The notes below the pieces were generated by a model. It was not told the origin of the DNA. It searched no databases and saw only the letters and a program-made list of their open reading frames with translations. DNA of 64,000 bases from Bradyrhizobium sp. SZCCT0148 (GTDB taxonomy: Bacteria > Pseudomonadota > Alphaproteobacteria > Rhizobiales > Xanthobacteraceae): the NCBI RefSeq assembly GCF_018129985.1, contig NZ_JAFCKT010000004.1:1-64000 (forward strand). The letters are read 5' to 3'. Shown here piece by piece: positions 36,386 to 44,736 of this stretch; positions within the stretch are counted from its first letter, which is position 1; every line of letters starts with the position of its first letter. A program made the translations under genes and the position numbers.

Positions 36386-36838
36386 TTAGCCGCCGCAGCC
36401 GCCGATTGTGACCTTGACGGTCTTTTGCTCCGTGAACAGCGACCCGTCGCTCATCTTCGCGACCGCAACCACGTTCTGCGTGGTGGCGAGCCGGATCCGG
36501 ATCGATGCTTCGGCCTTGCCCGAGAGCGGCGTGAACATCAGCGTCGCGACACCGGCGTTCGGATTGCCGTCCGCGAGGATCATGACTTCCTTGACATAGG
36601 AGTCTGCGGTCATCGGGCTTTCGACCGTGAGCGACAGAGGCACCGTGTTGCCGTTTTCCGCGATCTCGGGCAGGTCGAGCGAGATCTTGCCCTTGACGGC
36701 TTGCTTGCCGCCGGTGAACTTCTCGATCCACTTCGCCGCGTCGCCCGTCACTTCGGCATCGGCCGCCATGGGCATCAGGGTCAGCATGACGAAGCCGCCC
36801 CCCAGCGCAAATGCCTGCCGTCGATTAATGGCTTTCAT
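36386..36838 (-). CDS. soxY: SoxY, sulfur-carrier subunit
   Basis: A 150-residue periplasmic protein ending in IGGCGG, the flexible arm whose Cys148 carries the covalently bound sulfur intermediates through the whole Sox cycle. The N terminus NRRQAFALGGGF is a Tat signal that can take SoxZ along. GAGGAGG precedes the ATG. It follows soxX by 19 bp. Confidence 0.95.
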   Translation of the reverse strand: MKAINRRQAFALGGGFVMLTLMPMAADAEVTGDAAKWIEKFTGGKQAVKGKISLDLPEIAENGNTVPLSLTVESPMTADSYVKEVMILADGNPNAGVATLMFTPLSGKAEASIRIRLATTQNVVAVAKMSDGSLFTEQKTVKVTIGGCGG

Positions 36839-36857
36839 TGCTTAATCCTCCTCGCCG

Positions 36858-37313
36858 TCAGTTCAGCGTCTTGAGATAGGCGACCACGTCCTCGACCTGC
36901 GCGGCCGTCAGAATTGACTTGCCGACGAACTCCGGGCGCACCCGGCTCAAGCCGTCGTTCTTGAAGAACGCCGGCATGACAGTGTCGGTGAAGATGCGCT
37001 TGGGATCGGCGACAATGAGTCGGAGCTGCGCCTCGGTGTAGCGACCGGCGACGCCGTCGAGCGACGGACCGAACTCGCCGTGAAATTCCTCGGTCTTCAG
37101 GCTGGTGACCTGGTGGCAGGCCAGGCAATTGCCGAGCGTGCGCGTCAGGAACACCTTCTTCCCGGCGACGGCATCGCCCGGCGCGCCGGTCAGGGATTTC
37201 GGCAAGGAATCGTCGACGACATCGAGCCTGATCGGCTCCTTGACGGCCTCTTGCGCGAGGGCGCTTCCGGCCGCCAGACAAAGTGCAAATGCAGCCATGA
37301 GCGAGCGCCGCAT
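36858..37313 (-). CDS. soxX: SoxX, monoheme cytochrome c
   Basis: A 151-residue periplasmic cytochrome with CLACH at 63-67 and the probable axial Met in DTVMPAFF (about Met113). It accepts electrons from SoxA during thiosulfate binding. The start at 37313 (MRRSLMAAFALCLAAG, a good Sec signal) is chosen over an upstream frame from 37382 that would lengthen the signal. It is the first gene of the sox operon; element A lies 63-91 bp upstream. Confidence 0.92.
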   Translation of the reverse strand: MRRSLMAAFALCLAAGSALAQEAVKEPIRLDVVDDSLPKSLTGAPGDAVAGKKVFLTRTLGNCLACHQVTSLKTEEFHGEFGPSLDGVAGRYTEAQLRLIVADPKRIFTDTVMPAFFKNDGLSRVRPEFVGKSILTAAQVEDVVAYLKTLN

Positions 37314-37375
37314 GTTCCCTACCCTTGTTGCGGGGTGACGCCCGCTTTCGATCATGACGGACTCACAGTCCATCA

Positions 37376-37404
37376 AATTCATTTATCATGATATGTTCAT
37401 GTGA
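37376..37404. promoter_or_regulatory. AT-rich operator-like element A before soxX
   Basis: Inside the soxW-soxX gap, a 29-bp AT-rich stretch starts with AATTC, contains the palindrome TATCATGATA (37384-37393) and ends ATGTGA. Comparable AT-rich stretches ending in ATGTG occur before soxW (38072) and between soxV and soxS (39576, read on the minus strand). Its position upstream of soxX suggests a binding site for the ArsR-family SoxR. Confidence 0.5.
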
Positions 37405-37441
37405 TCGACGACGTCAAGTGAAATTCGAAAGACGCGTCCGG

Positions 37442-38059
37442 TCAGCCGTTCGCGGCCAGAAAATCCCGGAACGAGCCGCGCTCATACGCGCGCTCCCGCA
37501 CGAAACGAAACATCGCCAGGAAGTGCGGCGGCTTGAGATAGCCCGGGGCGCGGATCACTTCGCGCGCCATCGCATCCTTTGCGTCGAGACCATCAGGAGA
37601 TGGAGGAAAGAACTGAAAGGTCGGCGTAAACCGGATCCCGTATTTCTGGGCGAGCTCTTTCTCCGATAGTTCCTGGCGATCGAAGTCCGTCACCTTGCGC
37701 GAACCGATCAGATTGAGCTGCAATACCTCGAAATTGTCGCGGATATAGCTTGCGATGCCGGCATCAGCGAAGTTAACCAGATGCGTCTCGCGGCAATAGG
37801 GGCAGCCGCGCAGCTCCCACATGATCGCGAGGCGCTTGCCTGCGGCGGCCGCGCTCTCGAGGTCCTCGCGCAGATCGAGGAAACTCTGCAGAAACCAAGG
37901 CTCGTGATAAAGCCCGTCTTCTCCGACCGTCGGCTCGGCGGCCGCCGCGCGATTGCCGGCCAAAGCCACGCTTGCCGCGATCGCCAGGAGGCCGCGGCGT
38001 GTCAGCCCCGGAAGCGATGTCGGGATTTCGTGCATCGGAAGATCTTGCGCGTTGCTCAT
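37442..38059 (-). CDS. soxW: SoxW thioredoxin-like protein
   Basis: A 205-residue exported thioredoxin-fold protein with CPYC at about 86-89 and a Tat-like signal (LTRRGLLAIAASVALAG). SoxW is thought to be reduced through SoxV and to keep Sox components in the reduced state. The ATG at 38059 is one of three possible (38065, 38059, 38035), none with a good ribosome site; I chose the middle one. It is transcribed leftward toward soxX, 128 bp away. Confidence 0.8.
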   Translation of the reverse strand: MSNAQDLPMHEIPTSLPGLTRRGLLAIAASVALAGNRAAAAEPTVGEDGLYHEPWFLQSFLDLREDLESAAAAGKRLAIMWELRGCPYCRETHLVNFADAGIASYIRDNFEVLQLNLIGSRKVTDFDRQELSEKELAQKYGIRFTPTFQFFPPSPDGLDAKDAMAREVIRAPGYLKPPHFLAMFRFVRERAYERGSFRDFLAANG

Positions 38060-38071
38060 TTTCATTATGAT

Positions 38072-38087
38072 ATTCGAATACACGAAT
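38072..38087. promoter_or_regulatory. Element B: ATTC-N8-GAAT site, soxW/hypothetical divergent promoter
   Basis: ATTC at 38072-38075 and GAAT at 38084-38087 are separated by exactly eight bases. This is the dyad reported for SqrR, the sulfide-responsive ArsR repressor, a close relative of SoxR. A perfect palindrome TATTCGAATA (38071-38080) overlaps it. It sits between the divergent soxW and the gene at 38107. Confidence 0.6.
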
Positions 38088-38106
38088 GTGACAAGGATAT
38101 CCGATC

Positions 38107-38823
38107 TTGCGCTGCACCATCGCGCTGCTGGTATGGCTGGCCTCGACCGCGCTCGCGCGCGGCGCCGAGGCCGATCGACCTGCGCATATCGCATCGGCGA
38201 TGGCGCCGATCATGGCCAATCTGCGCACGGCCGCGAGCTATGCGCGCACCGGAAATATCGCGCTGGCACAGATCGAGACCGACGAAGCGGTGGTCAGGTG
38301 GAAACAGCTTGCTCCCAACGAGTCCGGTGCCCTGCCCGCCGAGCAGGCGGAATGGCCGGGATTTCTCGACCGGGGTCAACAACGCCTGACCGCGGCGACC
38401 GGCGCGCTGGAGCGAGGCGACACTGTCGCCGCCGGCCGCGAGTTGCTCGCGCTTCGGCAGGCTGTTCACGTGCTCAGACGTCACAATGGGCTCTACGATC
38501 TCGGCGATTGCATCTTCGAGATCGCGCCCGCCATGGAAGCGCTGCGTGTCGCGGCCGTCAGATACGGCGAACAACCGGCGCCGGCGAACGCCGAGGAAAC
38601 CGTTTCCGCCGCAGGCGCGTTTCGCGATCGACTCGTGCGCTGTAACGAATGGGCAAATAGCGAGATCGCCGCCCAGGGCGAATTCCGCCGCCTGATCGAT
38701 GGTGCGATCGCCAGCAGCAGCGAGATCGCTCATGCCGCGATGGCGGGCGACGGCCCCCTGGTGCATCGTTACCTGATCGAGCTGCAGTCCTTCGCCCAGT
38801 TGCTCGACTTTCGCTACGGCTAG
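38107..38823 (+). CDS. Hypothetical exported helical protein in the sox locus
   Basis: A 238-residue protein starting at TTG (AGGA nine bases upstream) with a Sec signal ending near ARGAEAD. The mature part is mostly helical and has just two cysteines (LGDCIFEIAP and LVRCNEWAN), which could form a disulfide. It resembles a four-helix bundle, and the spacing of charged residues recalls cytochrome c'/b562-like folds, but there is no CxxCH. I do not recognise the family. It diverges from soxW across element B and converges on soxV (2 bp apart), so it is probably co-regulated with sox. Confidence 0.65.
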   Translation: MRCTIALLVWLASTALARGAEADRPAHIASAMAPIMANLRTAASYARTGNIALAQIETDEAVVRWKQLAPNESGALPAEQAEWPGFLDRGQQRLTAATGALERGDTVAAGRELLALRQAVHVLRRHNGLYDLGDCIFEIAPAMEALRVAAVRYGEQPAPANAEETVSAAGAFRDRLVRCNEWANSEIAAQGEFRRLIDGAIASSSEIAHAAMAGDGPLVHRYLIELQSFAQLLDFRYG

Positions 38824-38825
38824 CC

Positions 38826-39557
38826 TCAGCCGATACTGGTCAGTCCAGGAAAATGCTCGAGCAGCCATTCCGAGACCGCGGGCATCAATCCGGTCAGGAA
38901 CATCAGGCCGGTCGCGACCAGGAAAACGCCCATCGTCTTCTCGATCAGGCCAAGATGCCGTCGGACGCGACCGAGCGCGGCGATGAAGCGGCCGGTGAAG
39001 GCCGCCGCGATCAGGAAGGGAATGCCGGTCCCCACCGAATAGGCCAGCAGCAGCAGCGCCCCTCGCCCGGTCGTGTCCTCCGAGCCCGCCATGAGCAGAA
39101 CGGCAGCGAGGATCGGCCCCGCGCAGGGCGTCCAGCCGAACGCAAAGGCCAAGCCCATGACGAAAGCCCCTGCCACGCCGGCCGGTCGGTTGTCGACCTG
39201 CACGGTCGCGCTGCGATAGAGCAGCGGGATCCTGAGCAGCCCCAGAAAATGCAGGCCCATCACGATGATCAGCCCGCCGGCGACGATGCCGAGCGTCGAC
39301 AGATGCGCGGAGATGAAGCGTCCCGCGATCGACGCGGTCGAGCCGAGCGCGACGAACACCAGCGAAAAGCCCGCCACGAAGGCCAGAGCGGAGATCAGGA
39401 TCCGCGGCCGCAGCTCCGGCCGGTCGCCGGACAGATCCGTGACCGACACACCGGCCATGTAGCACAGGAAGGGCGGCACCAGAGGCAGGATGCAGGGCGA
39501 CAGAAACGACAACAGGCCGGCGACAAAGGCCGCACCCAGCGTGACATCCAAGGTCAT
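38826..39557 (-). CDS. soxV: SoxV/CcdA-type membrane thiol transporter
   Basis: A 243-residue membrane protein with six spans and the CcdA/DsbD-beta cysteines in LSFLSPCILPLVPPFL and GWTPCAGPIL. It carries reducing power from cytoplasmic thioredoxin to periplasmic SoxW or SoxS. Within the sox locus I name it soxV; a role in cytochrome c maturation (ccdA) is also possible, since SoxA, SoxX and SoxD need heme insertion. Confidence 0.87.
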   Translation of the reverse strand: MTLDVTLGAAFVAGLLSFLSPCILPLVPPFLCYMAGVSVTDLSGDRPELRPRILISALAFVAGFSLVFVALGSTASIAGRFISAHLSTLGIVAGGLIIVMGLHFLGLLRIPLLYRSATVQVDNRPAGVAGAFVMGLAFAFGWTPCAGPILAAVLLMAGSEDTTGRGALLLLAYSVGTGIPFLIAAAFTGRFIAALGRVRRHLGLIEKTMGVFLVATGLMFLTGLMPAVSEWLLEHFPGLTSIG

Positions 39558-39575
39558 TTCCGCCCCATCCCTAGC

Positions 39576-39600
39576 ACATATACGAATTTAATGATATAAG
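39576..39600. promoter_or_regulatory. AT-rich operator-like element C between soxV and soxS
   Basis: CACATATACGAATTTAATGA and the following TATAAG form a 25-bp AT-rich stretch in the divergent soxV/soxS space. Read on the minus strand it contains ATTCG and ends in ATGTG, as elements A and B do. No exact ATTC-N8-GAAT is present. Candidate SoxR site by analogy. Confidence 0.4.
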
Positions 39601-39662
39601 GCGTCAATGACGTTCGGAAAGCAAGTCCGTCTATCAAGCCCGGAAAGGCCCTGTTACGCAGC

Positions 39663-40034
39663 ATGACCAGAATCGCCGTTTTGCTCGCGCTCGCCGTCGG
39701 GCTCGCGCTGCCCGCGACGGCATCGCGTGCCGCCGAGCTCGTCATGTTCGAGCGCCCCGGCTGCGCCTGGTGCGCTCGCTTCAACGCCGAGATCGCGCCG
39801 ATCTACAGCAAGACCGACGAAAGCCAGGCTGCACCGCTGCGCCGGGTCGACCTGAACAGCCCCCGTCCCGCCGACCTCGCCGGAATCGATCCTGGTCCCT
39901 TCACGCCGACCTTCGTCGTGGTACAAGAGGGCCGTGAGATCGGGCGCATCCGCGGCTATCCCGGGGATGTCTTCTTCTTCGGCCTGTTGGACCGAATCCT
40001 GTCAAATGCGGGATCGGAACCCAAGGGGTCGTGA
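39663..40034 (+). CDS. soxS: SoxS thioredoxin-like protein
   Basis: A 123-residue periplasmic protein with a Sec signal (ends SRAAEL) and CAWC at 34-37. In Paracoccus SoxS keeps SoxY in an active, reduced form. It is followed by soxR 37 bp downstream and diverges from soxV across element C. Confidence 0.82.
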   Translation: MTRIAVLLALAVGLALPATASRAAELVMFERPGCAWCARFNAEIAPIYSKTDESQAAPLRRVDLNSPRPADLAGIDPGPFTPTFVVVQEGREIGRIRGYPGDVFFFGLLDRILSNAGSEPKGS

Positions 40035-40071
40035 CCGTTCTTGCGGAGTTTGCTGAGAGGAACTTGACGCG

Positions 40072-40422
40072 ATGCCGTTGCCGAAGCTGAAGGAGATCGA
40101 GGGCTCCGCCGAACTCGAGCAGATGATCGAGAAGGCGCGCGAGGCCAGCGACATGCTCAAGGCGCTGTCGCACGAGTCCCGATTGCTGCTGCTCTGCATC
40201 CTTGCCGAGGGCGAGAAATCCGTGACCGAGCTCGAGCAGTTCCTGGGCGAGCGACAATCGACCGTCTCGCAGCAGCTCGCGCGGCTGCGACTCGATCGGC
40301 TGGTGACGACCCGCCGCGACGGCAAGACGATCTACTACAGTCTCGCGAGCGAGGACGTCCGCAAGATTCTCACCGCCGTATACGACGTGTTCTGCGAGCC
40401 GGTACGCCGGCGCCGCCGGTAG
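40072..40422 (+). CDS. soxR: SoxR, ArsR-family sulfur-responsive repressor
   Basis: A 116-residue winged-helix repressor. The DNA-reading helix is near GERQSTVSQQLARL. Two cysteines, Cys42 (LLLLCILAEGE) and Cys108 (YDVFCEP), fall at the places of the persulfide-sensing pair of SqrR, BigR and related sensors (Cys41 and Cys107 in SqrR), so it very likely senses sulfide/sulfane sulfur by forming a di- or trisulfide bridge. It does not belong to the MerR-type redox SoxR. It should control the sox genes through elements A-C. Confidence 0.9.
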   Translation: MPLPKLKEIEGSAELEQMIEKAREASDMLKALSHESRLLLLCILAEGEKSVTELEQFLGERQSTVSQQLARLRLDRLVTTRRDGKTIYYSLASEDVRKILTAVYDVFCEPVRRRRR

Positions 40423-40495
40423 TTCTCCGCGCTGGCTTTTCGCGCCCCACCGGCGCAGACTACCCGCGGACAGAAACAAAAAAGAAGCGGGAGGA

Positions 40496-41575
40496 ATGCT
40501 CAGTCCTTCGACCATGGCGTTTGCATGCGGGCTTGCGGCCGGTGCCGTGCTCGGCGTTGCCGGCCGCGCGGGACGTTTCTGCACGCTGGCGATGCTCGAG
40601 GACGCCTTCTTCGGGTCGGATTTTCGCCGACTGAAATCCTTTGCCCTGGCCGCTTCGGTCGCTCTGCTCGCGACCCAGGCGCTCGCCGTGTTCGGCATCG
40701 TCGACCTGTCGCGGTCGATCTACCTGACGGCATCGATCGGCCTTGGCGGCGCGATCATCGGCGGGCTGATGTTCGGCGTCGGCATGGCTCTGGTCGGCAC
40801 TTGCGGATTCGGCACGCTGGTACGCGTCGGCGGCGGCGATCTCCGTGCCATCGTGGTCTTTCTCGTGCTCGGCCTGTCGGCGCTCGCGACGATGCGCGGC
40901 ATCACCGGCATGCTGCGCCTGACACTGATCGAACCGTTGTCGTTGCGGCTGCCCGAGGGAAGCAACCAGACCTTGACCTCGCTGCTCGGCGCAGGCAGCG
41001 CGATGCGCGCAATCCTTGTCGTGGCAATTGCAGCCGCGCTCGCCGTCTGGGCCCTGGCCGATGGCAGACTGATCCGGTCGCCGCGGCTGCTCGCCTCCGG
41101 CCTGGCCGTCGGCGCCGCGATCGCGTTCGGCTGGTTTGCGACCGGATGGCTTGCCGACGACGAGTTCGATCCCGCGCGGGTCTCCTCGCTCACCTTCGTG
41201 GCGCCGCTTGGCGACGCCATTCTCTACATCGCCACCTTCTCCGGTGCGCGGCTCAATTTTGGCATCGGCTCCGTTGCCGGCGTTATCGCAGGCTCATTTG
41301 CCGCCGCGATGCTCGCGCGCGGCTTCCGCTGGGAGGCATGCGACGACGCACGCGAGTTGAAGCGCCACATGACCGGCGCGCTGCTGATGGGCATCGGCGG
41401 CATCATGTCGTTGGGCTGCACCATTGGTCAGGGCCTGAGCGCGTTTTCGACGCTCGCGATTTCGGCACCCGTCACGATGGCCGCCATCACCTGCGGCGCG
41501 CGCCTCGGGCTCGAGTTCACGATGACCGGCGAGTGGCTGCCGGCAGTCCGCAGACTGTTCGGGGCCTCGACCTGA
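40496..41575 (+). CDS. soxT: YeeE/YedE-family sulfur transporter (SoxT)
   Basis: A 359-residue membrane protein of the YeeE/YedE family with conserved cysteines in GRAGRFCTLAM, VGTCGFGTL and SLGCTIGQG. It is the second such protein of the sox locus, next to soxR, where SoxT normally lies. GGGAGGA lies directly before the ATG at 40496, closer than usual; an ATG six codons in (40514) is 19 bases away, so the start is uncertain by a few residues. It likely brings in thiosulfate-derived sulfur as a signal for SoxR or for assimilation. Confidence 0.83.
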   Translation: MLSPSTMAFACGLAAGAVLGVAGRAGRFCTLAMLEDAFFGSDFRRLKSFALAASVALLATQALAVFGIVDLSRSIYLTASIGLGGAIIGGLMFGVGMALVGTCGFGTLVRVGGGDLRAIVVFLVLGLSALATMRGITGMLRLTLIEPLSLRLPEGSNQTLTSLLGAGSAMRAILVVAIAAALAVWALADGRLIRSPRLLASGLAVGAAIAFGWFATGWLADDEFDPARVSSLTFVAPLGDAILYIATFSGARLNFGIGSVAGVIAGSFAAAMLARGFRWEACDDARELKRHMTGALLMGIGGIMSLGCTIGQGLSAFSTLAISAPVTMAAITCGARLGLEFTMTGEWLPAVRRLFGAST

Positions 41576-41627
41576 CGAATTCGCCTTGATAGGCCGAGCT
41601 GACCTCTCCCGCCAATACAAAATCTGA

Positions 41628-41745
41628 AAAACAACCCCATGCACAGTAGCCAAGTGGTTGGCGGCACTATGCTTTTTCGAATGGAAAAACTGACCCAACG
41701 GACCCGCTTCGGAACAGATGTTTGACCCGTCAGGCAAAACACCGA
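41628..41745. repeat. Dispersed intergenic repeat, copy 2
   Basis: Same 5' string as the copy at 99 (AACAACCCCATGCACAGT) and the same 3' end (GGCAAAACACC), with CCCAACGG conserved between. The middle has diverged. It occupies the gap after soxT. The two copies are in the same orientation and 41.5 kb apart; they bracket the molybdenum-hydroxylase, Apr-like, sugar and sox islands. Confidence 0.6.
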
Positions 41746-41870
41746 CGTTCGGCCGCAGAAGGGTGAGCCAGGACGAACCCGCCTGTCTCAACTCCCTTGA
41801 TCTTGATCAACGATCCGACCGCCCGTTCTGAACCGATCAGATCCGTAACCGCAAACGAATGGAGCTCGTC

Positions 41871-42146
41871 ATGACGTCTGGTATGCTGGGAAAACTATTG
41901 GTTGTGGCCATTGTGGCCGGTGTCGCAATGTCTGTCTCGTTCGGCTGGTCATCCAACGAGACGCCATCGCTGTCCTTCAGCCAAGCGGACGCGCGGGTCG
42001 GGCGTCCGCTGACGCCCGTATCCGTCGCCGGCGTGGCACGCCGGACCACCAGGCGCGCGGTCGTCGGGACCGCAGCCGTCGGCGCAGCGGCCGCAGGCAG
42101 GGCCTGCGTACGCGTGCTGGTCAACGGAACCTACGTCTGCCGCTAA
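41871..42146 (+). CDS. Small exported protein with C-terminal cysteine pair
   Basis: A 91-residue protein with an N-terminal hydrophobic segment (LLVVAIVAGVAMSVSF) and an Ala/Arg-rich middle ending in ACVRVLVNGTYVCR. The terminal Cys...Cys is likely a disulfide loop. The ATG at 41871 has GGAG six bases upstream; an earlier ATG at 41859 overlaps that site. I recall small proteins with a similar VxVNGxYVCR tail in Bradyrhizobium, function unknown. Confidence 0.55.
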   Translation: MTSGMLGKLLVVAIVAGVAMSVSFGWSSNETPSLSFSQADARVGRPLTPVSVAGVARRTTRRAVVGTAAVGAAAAGRACVRVLVNGTYVCR

Positions 42147-42423
42147 CCGCCCTTTGAAATGGCACGAGGAAGCTGACCGCTACGGATGAATAGCATTCGC
42201 GGCGGTCCGACCTCGCGCCGCTCAAGACGGCGCCCGCACCGTCGGCGCGTACGTCACGCCGTCAGGCAGAAAGCTGACAAGCCAGCGTATGACCTCTTCT
42301 CCAGCTTCGGACAGTGGGGCGCAGGCTCGCGTCTGAGAACGCGGCGCGTACCAGCCGAATGCCCTGGCCCTGGGCGCCGAGGCGGCCCGGCGACAGGCCA
42401 TCGTCGCACCGCGACCCGACCAA

Positions 42424-44736
42424 CTAAAAACTTCCGGCGATCGTGAGCCGGAACGTCAGGGGTTCGACGGGATGCAGCACATAGTCCATCACGCCGTTCT
42501 GACAGACTGAGGCCGGCGCGGTGCCGGCTGCGCAGAGATTATAGAGCGTGTCGGTCTTGAGCAGCGAGCCATAGGCGTAGCTGATCTGATTGGCCTTCGT
42601 GTCGAGGAGGTTGAGCACGTCGAGCTGAAGGCGCCAGCCATTGTCGATGCGATAGCCGAGGCGGCCGTTGAAGATGCTGATCGCGGAGGAGCGGAATGCG
42701 TTGTCCTCCGTCAGCGGACTCGACGCCAGGTAGCGCCAGCGCAAGGTGCCGAACCAGCCGGTCTTCTCGCCGAGCGTGATGCCGGCCGATGCCACCATTG
42801 CCGGCGCGTTCGGAATGTAGTTGCCGGGTGCGTTGCCGATCTGCGCCTCCGGATAGCCGGCGAGCGAGGTATAAACCTCCGCCTGCTCGCTGTCGTAGCC
42901 GCGAAAGCGCGCATGAGTCATCGCAAGATGGGCGTCGATGTCGATCCAGGACCGCGGCCGGTAGTGATTGGTCCATTCGAAGCCGTAGCGGCGGCTGGCG
43001 CGGGTTGCCGAGGTGTCGCCGGCATCGCCGGAGAACAAAATTTCGGAGTCCTGATCCAGCATGAAGATGCTGAGCGAGCTGTCCAGCCCGGGAACGATCC
43101 TGCTGCGAACGCCGACCTCCGCACCCTTGGTGCGCACCAGGAGCGGCGACGGCGTGAGCCTCGTCGCGGGATCGCTGGGGTCTTCGGTCGTGGTCGCGCC
43201 ACGGGCGTCGTTGGAGTGCATGCCATAGCCGGCGCCGACGAAGAACTCGGTCTGGTGAAACGGACCGAGCACCATCCTGAATTTCGGGCTGCCGAGCGCA
43301 GCGTCAGCACGGCCGGTATTGCTGGCATTGAACCGCGAGGTGACGTCGGCGGAATAATAGTCGCCACGCCAGCCCACCGTCGTCCTGAGCCAGTCCGTCC
43401 AGCGCACCGTGTTTTCGGCATAGACGCCGACGCTGCCCTCCCCAACCTTGTCACTGCGGATGTTGGCGAGGAAGCCGCGCTGGAAGGTGCTGGTCAGCGC
43501 GAGAGCGATTGCATCATAGCGCGACTGCAGGCCCACGGTGGTCTGCATCGGCAAGCCCGCGAACGAACCGTTCAGCGTGCGCGAAGCGTTGGCGCCTGCC
43601 ATCAGGCGGTCGTCATGCTGGTGGAACTGATCGCCAAGCACGGGATCGTTGAGGAAGTAGGTGAAATTGTTGAAGAGGTCGAGCTGGCTCTTCACGACAT
43701 AGGCGTTGGCTTTCCATGAGCCGAGATCGTCGCTCTGCGCGATACGGCCGGAGAGCGCGAAGCGGTTGGTGTTGCCGCCGTCGCTCGGATCTTCCGAGCC
43801 GAAGCGATCGAGAAAGCCGGAGGTGATCGCGCGCTGCGGCACCTGGTCGGTCGAATTCCATGTGTTGGAATAGGCCATGCCGGTGACGGAGACGCCGTCG
43901 GTCGCGCTGCCCTGGCTGTAGCGCACGAGGCCGTTGAGCTTGCGCACGTTGTCCGGATTGTCCCACGGGCCGTTGTAGGTCCCGACCTCGCCGGCCACCA
44001 GCAGCGCGCCGTCGCCGAGCTTTGCGGAGACCATGCCGAGCAGGCGGCGGTAGCCGAAGCTGCCCACGCTCACCTGCGCCAATCCCCTGGTGCGGTCGAT
44101 CAGTCCGACATGGACGCTTCCGACCGAAGCGAAATCGCCATCGTCAGCGAAATACGGACCCTTGCGGACGTCCACTGCGGCGATGGTCTCCGGGATCAAC
44201 CAATTAAGATCGGCATAGCCCTGGCCGTGCGCGTGGGTGCGCATGTTGACCGGAACGCCGTCGACGGTGATCGCGAGGTCGGTCCCATGATCGAGATTGT
44301 AGCCGCGCAGAAAATACTGGTTGCCTTTGCCTTCGCCGGAATGCTGCGTCACGACGAGACCTGGCACGGCTTCGAGCGCCTCGCCCGGCCGCGCGAAGGG
44401 GCGTGCATTGATCTCCTCGCCAGAGACGGTAATTTCGCTGGCCATGCCGGGTTGGCCTTTCGCACCCGAGGCGACGCTGCGCGCTTCCGAAGCTCGTGTC
44501 CCTGCCGAATCCAAAAAAGTGCGATGGCCGTCGGGAGACGGCTTGCCGATACGGCGCGATGCCACCGGCTTCTTGCGAGGCGTCGTCTCGCCGCCGCCGA
44601 CCTCGATTGGCGGCAGCTCGCGTGAGGTGTTGCTGCCCTGCGCGAAAGCGCGGCCGTCATCCGCCAGCAGCACCAGGGTCGAGAGCGCCGTCAGGGCGCT
44701 GCCGCGACGACCGGGCTTACGCCGCTTCGGTCGCAT
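42424..44736 (-). CDS. TonB-dependent outer-membrane receptor, linked to nickel transport
   Basis: About 770 residues: an exported plug domain (EITVSGEEINARPFARPGEA, then NQYFLRGYNLDHGTD) and a long beta-barrel ending in RLTIAGSF with terminal Phe, as outer-membrane barrels require. The gene overlaps the 3' end of a NiCoT permease by 20 bp, and a NikR-type operator precedes the pair. It probably moves nickel or a nickel chelate across the outer membrane. The start is uncertain: ATG 44736 begins a basic, then hydrophobic signal; the frame stays open to 44829. Confidence 0.8.
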   Translation of the reverse strand: MRPKRRKPGRRGSALTALSTLVLLADDGRAFAQGSNTSRELPPIEVGGGETTPRKKPVASRRIGKPSPDGHRTFLDSAGTRASEARSVASGAKGQPGMASEITVSGEEINARPFARPGEALEAVPGLVVTQHSGEGKGNQYFLRGYNLDHGTDLAITVDGVPVNMRTHAHGQGYADLNWLIPETIAAVDVRKGPYFADDGDFASVGSVHVGLIDRTRGLAQVSVGSFGYRRLLGMVSAKLGDGALLVAGEVGTYNGPWDNPDNVRKLNGLVRYSQGSATDGVSVTGMAYSNTWNSTDQVPQRAITSGFLDRFGSEDPSDGGNTNRFALSGRIAQSDDLGSWKANAYVVKSQLDLFNNFTYFLNDPVLGDQFHQHDDRLMAGANASRTLNGSFAGLPMQTTVGLQSRYDAIALALTSTFQRGFLANIRSDKVGEGSVGVYAENTVRWTDWLRTTVGWRGDYYSADVTSRFNASNTGRADAALGSPKFRMVLGPFHQTEFFVGAGYGMHSNDARGATTTEDPSDPATRLTPSPLLVRTKGAEVGVRSRIVPGLDSSLSIFMLDQDSEILFSGDAGDTSATRASRRYGFEWTNHYRPRSWIDIDAHLAMTHARFRGYDSEQAEVYTSLAGYPEAQIGNAPGNYIPNAPAMVASAGITLGEKTGWFGTLRWRYLASSPLTEDNAFRSSAISIFNGRLGYRIDNGWRLQLDVLNLLDTKANQISYAYGSLLKTDTLYNLCAAGTAPASVCQNGVMDYVLHPVEPLTFRLTIAGSF

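Noticed and set aside
40072..40422. MerR-type redox regulator SoxR (superoxide response)
   Set aside because: The protein is a 116-residue ArsR-family repressor without the MerR [2Fe-2S] cysteine cluster; it is the unrelated sulfur-oxidation SoxR.
42186..42446. An 86-codon Arg-rich open frame between the small exported protein and the TonB receptor
   Set aside because: Extreme Arg content, no ribosome site and overlap with the receptor 3' end suggest a chance frame.
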